Shown here piece by piece: positions 49,701 through 61,700 of a stretch of DNA of 64,000 bases. This DNA is from Argopecten irradians. Taxonomy: Eukaryota > Mollusca > Bivalvia > Pectinida > Pectinidae. Location: NCBI RefSeq assembly GCF_041381155.1, contig NC_091142.1, positions 10,163,340 to 10,227,339 on the forward strand. Direction: 5' to 3'. A program made the translations under genes and the position numbers. Each line of letters opens with the position of its first letter. Position 1 is the stretch's first letter. The notes below the pieces were generated by a model. The model was not told the DNA's origin. It worked only from the letters and a program-made list of their open reading frames with translations, and made no database searches.

Positions 49701-52700
49701 TTTTCATTTATATATTTTAATTTTTAATTTATTCTTTATATTGTGATTTTGGGCGGTATATATTAATATTAGATCTACATTGAAATCAAGCAAAAGCTAG
49801 TTTAGCGCTTTACACACAGAATAATTACTTGTTTTTATTTTCAACCAGTAAATTCAAATTTACATTATACAATTTATATCATCACTTAGCGAAAAAATAT
49901 TTATACCCAATTTATAGATATGCACATATACTGATACAAATGCGGACACAGGTTACTGTGCACACACTGGTGACCGTAATATATATTACGGTCATCCGTA
50001 AGGAATATCATACACTAGTCATCCGGAAGGTATATTACGGTCATCAAACATAGATGTCGGAGATAATCGCTTCCATCTTTGGCTGATTTTGTTGTTTTAT
50101 GATAACAGCGAAGTGTTTCCATTGGTACCCAGAGAATCATCTGTACCTTTTGTATCTATGCATAATTTCAGATACTGTATTTGTGAAAACAAATGATTTG
50201 AACACATGAGACGCTAGAAAAATATAGCCGAGATGACCGTTATATTTAACATGTTTTCAAAACCGGCTGACCGTAATATGTTATATGGATAACCGTATTA
50301 CAAGACGAAATTTTTACTTAAATATGAAAATTTATCCAAATCATAACGTACGGTTAATTTTAGAAAATTAAAGCGATACTTTCAAATTAAGCACGGATTT
50401 AATTATGAAAAATCTTGATAAACATATATGAAAGGGCATATTGAAGATTACTAGTAAATTCACAGAAAAAAATGTCTGCATTGGCATTTCCATCCTCGAT
50501 ATTCAAGGAGTTCCGATCACTTACGATCTCTACACCCCTGGACTCGTAAGTGATCGGAACCCCTGGAATATCGAAGATGTGGTATTTCATAATTTACAGC
50601 TCACTTAGCATTATAACCTCTCATAACCTAAATGCAATTTAAAAAGAAATCATCATCTGTTTCCCTTAATATTATAGCAAACATTATCATCAAGAAATCA
50701 CCATGTAACGACATTGTTTATTGTCATACACTTTACAGTATAAATTATTAACATTAAAATTAATTTTATTGCATCAAAATAAAGGGTCCAAGCAGATTAT
50801 TATTACACAGGAAGCCGTCTGACATCAGCATAATACAATTAATAATTTGGTAAATATTTTTATGTATTAAAAGAATTGATATTGCTGGTAACAAGACATC
50901 GCCTAGCAACTTTCACTAAGAAAGATGGCGAGTGTGCGATATTGTGAGTTGGCTGTACCGCGATAACCTCAAACTCCTGAGGGTATTAGCTCCTGATTAA
51001 AGTAGTGATATTTTACATTCACATATATCACTTCTTTGGTGTATTTTAGCATATTTAAGTTGATAAAACGTGTGTATGTATCGGGGCTAAATTAGGTTTT
51101 ACTGTTGACTCACATATCGATGTGCAGCTTGTAAATTTTGGCAAAATATGCGATAAAAGAATTGTAACTAAACAACCATGTCGATATGTGTCTACAGCTT
51201 GTACAAGTAATTTACATTGGAAACTAGTCATCATCTTTTAATAAAAAAAAATTCAAAACATTTTGACCAATATCTGAAACATGTTACTGACAATATCAAG
51301 CAAATGTCATAAACGTATTTCAAAAAGGTAAGAAATGAAGCTGTAGAAATCCTGGATCCATCTACGAAATGTAGTCTGTTTTTGTCATGTACGTAAGGAA
51401 GTTTTAAAAAAACGTATAAATTTAAAAAATGAAATGGGTTACCGCCCAAAATACAAACCGTTCTCTCATTTTTTTAAATTTCAATTTTGCAGTTTCACTT
51501 CACAATTTCAACACAATGTCGTAAACCATTGTACAAAATTATTATGTGAAGGGAATTTTCAATACTCGAAATATGCAGATATATCGGAAGTAAACCCATT
51601 CTTATGGTATTTGGAATCACTGTGACCTGATAGCAAATACCCACTATGGTCATGATCAGTGGGTATACATCCTCGATACTCCAGGGCTTCCGATCACTTA
51701 CAAAGAGATCGTAAGTAATCGGAAGCCCTGGAGTATCGAGGATGGTTGGTATAATGCTAGGGCTTCTTCGATCTCCGTCATGTATACAGAACCCGAGGCC
51801 GTGCCAGTATAAAACAACTTTTGTCTAGAGCTACTCGAATTGCTCTTACAGTAGATGCATGCTCTTGTCTGACAAAAATACACACTTGAAAGGTTGCATT
51901 TTCAATACCCAAACAACAGGCTCCGAAACATTCAGCTCTCTGTGAAATCATCTGCCCAAAAGGAGATTTCCTGAAAGTTATATGGATACAGTGAAACGTA
52001 TTGCGTAAAGCTCTACGTACTTGGACATGGAGTCAGGAAGCAGTGACGCCATACTGTTATAATCCAGCCATCGCACACACGCTTTCGAAACTCATTTGCG
52101 GAGCCACAGGTTTTTGAGCATTGGCCCCATGGACTCCACGGCGTACAATTGGGAACGACTGTAAGAGACATGGCGTAAAACATTTCTGCACAATGCATAA
52201 AACTTTAATAGCAAAAATGCACGAATTATGATATGTTTGGTTTGACATTTAAAAAAGGTACAATGTATTCCCACAAAACGATATTCTAACTGTAAATGAT
52301 GTGTCCTGATTGGTCTTTATTAATTGAAATTATTAAAAATGATAAAATTATACTCCGATGACAAAATGTCACAAATGTGACCTTGAACAATGTAATCAAT
52401 AGAGGATACTCCTTGTTTATTGACGAATAACATTTACATTTCATCGAGTGGGGGTGGACTATTTATATTTTTCGTCGGTGAAGCAGGAGTGAATAATATA
52501 AACTGGAATCTGATTGACTCCACCGTACCTGGAAATATTCACATTTGCTACCCTAGTGTATTCAGCACGATACCCTCACCAAAACCCTTCGCAGATCTCA
52601 CATCGTCACAATTGAAGTTTCCGCTAGTTTAGCTCCGTCTAGTTTCAGCCGACCAGTGAAAACCCGCTTTTTACATGTTAGCAAAGTCACGAAGGTTATA

Positions 52701-55700
52701 AATATTGACTATTTAGTACATTATGAAATGTTTTAGACTAGCTAAATCATGTACTTGCATACGTTGCTCCCCAAACAGGAACACGTGTGTTGTTTCTGCA
52801 TGTCTCACAATTTTTAAATTGATTAGCAAAGATACATTTCGATCAAAAGTACAAGCATGAACTATTAAACTTGTTGTCAGAACTAAGGAACAAATATCTC
52901 GCATATATGGTAATCTTTGACATTTTGGATATGTCAAATACAACATATTTGTTAAAGTGACCTGTCATTTTCTCGATCGGTTGATCAATGATACGAGATT
53001 TATCATTGGTTGCCTGTTATGCAAATGGAAAAGATGCGGCTGCGGTGAACCAGCAGGTGTCGCAGTGCTACAACTTCATTTTGACGCTTTGGGGTTTCAG
53101 GGAGAGTAGCGTACCCATCAGTGGCATATTTAGAAAAAGTTCTGAAGTTGATACTTAGTTTGAGTGGACATGTACATGGATCATTACTAACTGGATATGA
53201 AGTGTATGTAACCGGGTGAACTTGGTACACGGTGTCGCCAGCGCGCGCGTATGCTGCACGGGCTGTGAGAGATTATGTGTGGCAAGACGTATGCGCGAAC
53301 GTCTGTCTACCCGCACACGTACCCTTTCCCCAGTCATTCTGCACCAGACCAGCCAACCAAGAGCACCTGGTTCTCTGGTAAGTGTCCTGTGTCAAAATGT
53401 TGTATTTATGTCTGTACATAGTTCCTCGTGCTTTCATGCACAGTTCCATATAAATACTCAGCCTGCATGGAAACGTGTACATTTATATATATACATTGTA
53501 TTTATTGTAGACCTTCTCCGTTAAGACGCTGCAAAAGTTTTAAATGTAGCTACTACATTTTGTATAAATGCGCCGCAATTAGCGAATATGTAAGAGAAAG
53601 GTACAACGATACAATGTATGTTAATAATACATCGTTTTGAATTGTGAGATGGCCCCTCAAACCGTCGAAGTCGTACTCCGAGTCTGTGTCTCTGTCGATG
53701 TTAGACATGTCTAATAAATTGGTGAGAGAACCTTGAATGATACGTTGATTATTTATCATACAACGGCTACATGGATCATTACTATCTGGATATGAAGTGT
53801 ACATGGACCATAACTAGGTAGATATGAACTGTACATGAACCATTACCAGCTGGATATGAAGTGTACTTGGACCATTACTAGCTGGATATTGAGGTGTACA
53901 TTGATCATTACTAGATGGATATGAAGTGTACATGGACCGTTACTAGCTGGATATGAAGTGTACATGGACCATTACTAGCTGGATATGAAGTGTACATGAA
54001 CTATTACTAGCTGGATATGAAGTGTACATGAACCATTACTAGCTGGATATGAAGTGTACATGGACCATTACTAGCTGGATATGAAGTGTACATGAACCAT
54101 TACTAGCTGGATATGAAGTGTACATGGACCATTACTAGCTGGATATGAGGTGTACATGAACAATTACTAGCTGGATATGAAGTGTACATGGACTATTACT
54201 AGCTGGATATGAAGTGTACATTGATCATTACTAGATGGATATGAAGTGTACATGGACCGTTACTAGCTGGATATGATGTGTACATGAACAATTACTAGCT
54301 GGATATGAAGTGTACATGGACTATTACGAGCTGGGTATGAAGTGTACATAGATTATTGCTATCTTGATATGATGTGCACATAGACCATAACTAGCTGAAT
54401 ATGAACTGTACATGAACCATAAATAGTTGGATATGAAGTGTACATGGACTATTACTAGCTGGATATGAAGTGTACATTGATCATTACTAGATGGATATGA
54501 AGTGTACATGGACCGTTACTAGCTGGAAATGAAGTGTACACAGACTATTGCTATCTTGATATGGATATGAACTGTACATGGACTATTACTAGCTGGATAT
54601 CATTACGAAGTGTACATGGATCATTACTATCTGGATATGAAGTGTACATGGGTCAATTACTATCTGGATATGAAGTGTACATGGACCATTAAATAGTTGG
54701 ATATGAAGTGTACATGGATCATTACTATCTGGATATGATATTACATTGGTCGGATCATTACTAGCTGGATATGAAGTAACATGCTATGGAGCATAAATAT
54801 GGTGGAAATGAACTGTACATCAGACAATAACTTAGATGGATATGAAGTGTACATGGAATCATTAGACTGGATATTGAAGTGTACATGGATCATTACTAGA
54901 TGGATACGAATGTGTAATGGATCAATTACATGGATAATGGCTGTACATGGAACCATTGCTAGTTGGATATGAAGTGTACATAGACCATTACTAGCTGGAT
55001 ATGAAGTGCGTACATGACCATTAACTAGCTGGATTGACGTGTAATTGAACAATTACTAGCTGGATATGAAGTTGTACATGGACCTATTACACTAGCTGGA
55101 TATATGAAGTGTTGGACTATTACATATGATCATTACTAGATGGATATTAATCTAGTTACATGGACCATAACTAGTTGGATATGAAGTGTACATGGACCAT
55201 TACTAGCTGGATATGAAGTGTACATGAGCTATTACTAGACTGGATATGAAGTGTACATGGACCGTTACTTGCGAAATGAAGTGTACAGACTATTTGATAT
55301 TATGTGTGACATAGACCATAACTAGCTGAATGAATTTATGAACTGTACATGAACCATAAATTAGTTGGATAATGAAGGGTACATGGACTCTTACTAGCTG
55401 GATATGAAGTGTACAGGGGTCATTACTAGTTGGATATGTAGTGTACATGGACCGTAAATAGCTAGATATGAACTGTACACGGACCATTACTAGCTGGATA
55501 TGAACTGAACATTGACTATTACCAGCTGGATTTGAACTGTACATGGACTATTACTAGCTGGATATGAAGTGTACATGGACCATTACTAGCTGGATATGAA
55601 ATGTACATGGACAATTACTAGGTGGAAATGAAGTGTACATGGATCATTATTAGCTGGATATGAAGTGTACATGGACCGTAAATAGTTGGATATGAAGTGT

Positions 55701-58700
55701 ACATGGACCGTTACTAGCTGGATATGAAATGTACATGGACAATTAATAGATTGAAATGAAGTGTACATGGATCATTATTAGCTGGATATGAAGTGTACAT
55801 GGACCGTAAATAGCTGGATATGAAGTGTACATGGACTATTACTATCTGGATATGAAGTGTACATGGGCCATTACTAGCTGGATATGAAATGTACATGGAC
55901 AATTAATAGATGGATATGAAATGTACATGGACAATAACTAGATGGAAATGAAGTGTACATGGATCATTATTAGCTGGATATGAAGTGTACATAGACCCGT
56001 AAATAGCTGGAAATGAAGTGTACACAGACTATTACTATCTGGATATGAAGTGTACATGGGCCATTACTAGTTGGATATTGATTGTACATGGACCGTAAAT
56101 AGTTGGATATGAAATGTACATGGACCGTAAATAGTTTGATATGAAGTGAACATGGACCATTACTATCTGGATATGAACTGTACATTTGAAAATGGATGCA
56201 TGATCAAATTAAATGTATACAGTTGTTTGTATCGGATAAGAACATTTTTTAACTGGAGAATATGGCCCTAAAATATGTACTTACCTGGGCAAGGTTCTGT
56301 CGCGCAGGTTTCAAGTTGATCATATGGAGCTTCTGAAATTGAGCAATATGGACCACCCATACCCGGTATATCGGAGCAGGCCAGGCTCCTCGTCCTCGAA
56401 CTGTTGCCACATGTCGACGAACACGGACCCCAGCCGGCCCATTCTCCCCACGTACCTTTAGCTAAGAAAGATAATGTCAATCGTATTTCAATCTGATTAA
56501 AATTTTCTGTTTATGACTCAGGATCACAAAGTGCTGTGAAATTATCGGAAAAGCACGGATATCACTACAATTTTGTGACCCTTGGATCATCCTCGGTACT
56601 CCAGGGGTTACCATTACTGTCGTCATATCCACCCCTGGAATATTTCATAGAAAAACTGATGGCATCAGAAGATACGGGTTATTTGGTCCTTTGACAAACA
56701 AATCGCATAACGGTATGAGAGAGAGCGAAGCCCAACTTTAAAGCAACACAGTCAACCACAGTGTACCATCATACGGCTCTTTTGATGTACATGCCTTCAG
56801 TTATACTATGAGCTAGTCCAATGGGGTAGAGATCGTAAGTGATCGGAACCTCGGGAGTTTCGAGGATGCCTTCTGTTTTACTCCGAGACAGTCCATGGTT
56901 GGATATCACCTCTGTGATAGTAACCCCTGGAGTATCGAGGATGCCCTCGGATAGAATATCGCTATCCTTGATTTTCAAATATGAAAGAGTGTTAATGGTT
57001 TTATTTGCTGGCAAAGTTTTGCGTTTAAACGAATCTAATATACTGTTATAAACAGAAGAATTAATAACAGTATTTATGTCTAAATGTCTTGCATACATAT
57101 TGTGTATGAGAGTTGTCGACCCTTCTCTGACAAATCGATCTTACTCCAAAGAATTTAAATACGGTGTATTTGTAGCTGTAAATGTTATTGGGTTCACCAA
57201 GGGACAAGTATAGACTCTATCATTATATAGTAATTAAAATACGTATACAATACGCAAAGATATACATGTATATGAAAGTACAATACTTGTATAAGAAAAG
57301 TCCCTTTCACGTATTCAAGGATGAAGCGCCGGATCACCACAGATCTGAAAATTTGATCTTTCGGAAACACCATTGTTTGTTTTTCAAAGAATCATACTGG
57401 GATTCGATCGGTGTAAAGTATCCTCGATACTCCAGGGGTTCCGATCAATTACGATCTCTACACCCCTGGACTATTTCATAGGAAAACTGGAGGCAACAGA
57501 AAAGAACAGGTAATTTAAGCCTTAGATGCACATCAAAAGAGCCATATAAAGGTACAATGTGGTTGATCGTGTGGTTTTTAAGTGGGACGTAGCTGTCTCT
57601 GTAGTCTTCTAAGGAAAATTTAGCTTACCTGTGATTGGTTCAGATTTTTTGCTCTGAGCTGCCTTCAGTTTCTCTATGAGATAGTCCAGGGGTGTAGAGA
57701 TCGTAAGTGATCGGAACCCATGGAGTATCGAGGATGGGTATAAATGTGATCTTACATTAGTTACATTAGAGGTATATCAACAGATTTATCCTAGCAGAAA
57801 TGTCTTAATTTTGAATTTTTATATCATGTGAGAATTTATGAAAACTGTCTAGAAGTTTTAATTTTAATTATATCTATATATTACCGCATTGTCCTGGTGC
57901 CAGTGTGATATTGTCTATAGCTGTTACTCCTATCTGGTCCTCTCCAATAATACCTTCAACGATTACCTGAAAATACATTACATATATTGTAGCACAATCT
58001 AAGATTGTATTCTAAAAATGAAGTCAATATTTTAGAAGATATTTTATTTAAACATGCAAATACAAGTTTGATTTCAAACGTTTATTTAAATTGTGAGATT
58101 CAAGCGATGACAGTTAATGTATACACATGGATAACACAAAGTATTGCTTTAAAAATATTTACAACGAGGTGTGGGGATGTATGACGATTAACCAGTTTTA
58201 AATACTGTAATTTGCGAACGTATTTTAGAAAGGGCATAACTGTTTTAGTGCTGAGGCGTTGCTGGTGTCGTTGTTTTGATCAAAATGGAAATATTCGGCC
58301 TTTAATTGCAAATTTCGGTGTTCATCGTCTTGAAAACAAGCCCATTTGAACGATTACAGAAAATAATCACGAAACAGTACAGTGAAAAGCCGACAATGTT
58401 CATTTTGGACAAACTCTTGAATTTCCTACTTTTTACATGACGGCTTGTTGTTACGATGGCACCAAGTTACTGTACTTGGTGTGATGGCGGTAGCAATGTT
58501 ACACATTTGCTGCCATTGCAGTAGCAAGATTTAATCTTTAAATTTAAGATTGAACTTACTGCGTGAAATAGTATGTCCTGTTGCATGTTGAAGTTTGGCG
58601 GTATATGTATATCTATCCCAGTCCCGTGCCATTTGTTGCCCTGATTGCCCGACTTGGACCAACGTGTGATATCGTTTCCAAAGTAGTCCATAACAAAGAC

Positions 58701-61700
58701 GTTCAGAGATCCCATATTCACTCCATGTATGAAATACGCGAACGTCATGCAGGAATAATTATAACTGCTCACTGAAATAAAACATACTTGTTAAAAATAA
58801 CTAATTAAAATAATTTGATATTAGTAAAATTAACATAGCTGTTGCGAAGAAATTAATCCCTACATATAAACAAATACAGCGAAAGGTAAGCCAGGAATAC
58901 AAGTGATACCCGATAATCCGGACATGTGTGTTTCCAGCCCAAACCATCTGAATAATTAATTTCATGGACCGCTGATTTCCATCTACTTGGTCAATTATTA
59001 CACCCATTCCCACAAATTTACGTCCGGATTGTGAGTTTTGCGCACTTTCTCATAATAGTTATTTTTTATGCTAAAAAGAGAAATGCTTAATTAGGTCTCT
59101 GTGGCCTACCATTTACATACCATTTTATATATTCTGTAAAGTTGTTTTAGAAAACGCACTATCAATTGTAACTGGGCGAGAGTAGTATACAGGCAGCTGG
59201 ACTCCTACCGGCGATCCATGAGGTACTGGTCCGCCGCTCTATCGACTGAGCTAAAGGGAGATTCCCCCCTAACTAGAAACTAGAAGGCGACCGTATTACT
59301 GTTTACAATAAAACCTGCTACACTATTCAAACGAATTCGACTTCGAACACAGACCAACCCAGGTTATATCTTCAAAGAAGACTCTCAATCCCGTATAGCT
59401 TTCGCTTGGAGTAGTCTACAACACCAAATGTAACAGGGAGAGAGAAATGTGCCGCCAGCCGGACTCGAACTTGCAGTTCCGGATTTACCTGTCCTTCGCT
59501 CTAAAGACTTAGCTACAGGGAAATTCAACATAGCGCGAAGCTAGAAGGCGACCTTATTACTATTTAAGGATTAAAGTATCTTTCTGGTGGTTCTATCGAA
59601 GGAAAAAGTTGAGTAGGGTATCGATATTTGGACATGAAACAAATATCGATACCCTACTCAACTTTATCCTTCGATAGAACCACCAGAAAGATACTTTAAT
59701 CCTTATATTTACAGTCTTAGTTCTTATTTACATAGCTCAATATTTACCCAATTTAGTGTTTATGACATTTATAAGGTTAAAATTGAATTATATCGTTTGG
59801 TTCAGACGGGCATTTGGAACAGACACTCGAAGTGGCGGGAATTCCCACCAATTCATCAATGAGCATACAACTAAAATGAGTTCCGTATAATGAAGCATAT
59901 ATCTGGGGTTTCCCCATTCAGATCCCCCGCTAATGGAGATATCAAAGCTGAAGTAAGTTTGATTGTGGAGACTTATGTGTATGGAAAAAAAAAACAGGAA
60001 AAAGGAAGTTGAGCTAAATAAAGATGGAATATAATTCAAGTAGAGCGGGGCTGCAATTGTTGAATCAGGTATACAGCCGTGACATTTAAATTAAACTTTA
60101 TACACAAAAATGGGTGGAGTTTTGCAAAGTAACATTTACCATTTACCATGATATTTTCAGCAATGTTTCCATGGTTACGGAAAAAGTGCAAAAAATGAAA
60201 ACCTAAAAATAGCAAAAGGTACTACTAGACCATAAAATGAATGTGTCTATGAAGTTTCGTGGAAATATCTCTGCTGGTTTTAGAGTTATGCTCCGGAAAT
60301 GAACCTGCTACAAAAAACATGATATTTTCAGCAATATTTCTATGGTTACAGAAAAAAAGCACAAAAAGTGAAAACCTCAAAATAGCAAAAAGGCACTACT
60401 AGACCATAAGAACAATGTGTCTATGAAGTTTCATGGATATATGTCTCTGCTGGTTTTAGAGTTGTGCTCCCGGAAACGATTCTTACACAAAAATCTGCCA
60501 TTTTCAGCAATGTTTCCATGGTTACAGAAAAAAGTACAAAAAGTGAAAACCTTAAAATAGCAAAAGGCACTACTAGACCATAAGACTAATGTGTCTATGG
60601 AGTTCCGTGCATATATCTCAACCAATGCTGCGGAAACGAACCTGGTTACCAGCAATGTTTCCAGTAAAAAAATAGCAAAAGGCACACTACTAGACCATGA
60701 AAGTAGAAATACCAATGCTGTGTATGGTACGGAAGTTTCGTGTGTAAATATCTCCACTGGTTTTAGAGTTATGCTCCGGAAACCATTCGTACGGACGGAC
60801 GGAACCCATTTGTATATCCCCCGCCAACTTCGTTGGGCGGGGGATAAAAATACGTTCTATTTATCCGATGTCAAAAACTCCACAGTGCAAATAAGTTTGA
60901 TTTTAGGCGTTCGCATAGTATGGTTACAAGAAGCATTCCGAGAAAAAAAATGAAAATGGCGGTGATGGTTAAAGTAAGTGAGCTACACGATGTTTAAAGA
61001 TGCTCCACCGCTGACAAATGGTATTTTTTCACTATCAAAAACAGGAACAGACGATTTAGTATTTTTCTTTAGTTACAAATGTTACTTACTTTACACCATT
61101 ACCACCATTGAAAAGTTTGAGCTTTCTTATTTTACTTCAAGTTAAAAATATGAAAAAATAATTAATTGCATCCGAAAAAATTCCGTGGCACTATATCGCT
61201 ATATGGAATGAAGTAATGATATGCGCATGCACACAAAGGCGAGCTAAATTATATCTTATGTCATTTTTTGTGCTAATTAGGCATCTATATACACGATTAA
61301 ACACCAATTAATTGTGTCAAATAATGAATATAGAGTTGTGCTCCGGTCATCCCATTAGAGGCCGAGACGACAAACACCTTCTTTCATCAATAACTTCGTC
61401 AAAAATCTGATAAATTATTGTCCATTTGCGTCAGCGGTTTTAAAAAATAATGTTTTTTCGAGATTACAGAATAATATATATATATATATATATATGTATA
61501 CTGTTGGTTAAAAATTTTCGTGCCAGGTCTCTGTGTGTACAAACACAGGTAGGCCTACAGTAGTAACAGTAGAGTGCTGTAATCTACCGACTCTTAGAAT
61601 GTAAGTATAAAGTTTCATCGCTGTTTCAATTACTACTATGGTTTTCCTATCGTATCTTTTCCATGTTACAGATAGGCCTATATACAATGTAGGATGTATA

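Noticed and set aside
53763..56190. Several antisense frames with [22 protein letters not shown] repeats
   Set aside because: They are translations of the 32-bp minisatellite and break at every indel.
53763..56190. CRISPR-like regular repeats
   Set aside because: Units are contiguous, with no unique spacers, in an animal intron; the same holds for the 60-, 126- and 165-bp arrays.
59160..59570. Two tRNA genes
   Set aside because: A- and B-boxes are present, but acceptor stems do not pair and the sequences are duplicated with a common non-tRNA tail, as in SINEs.
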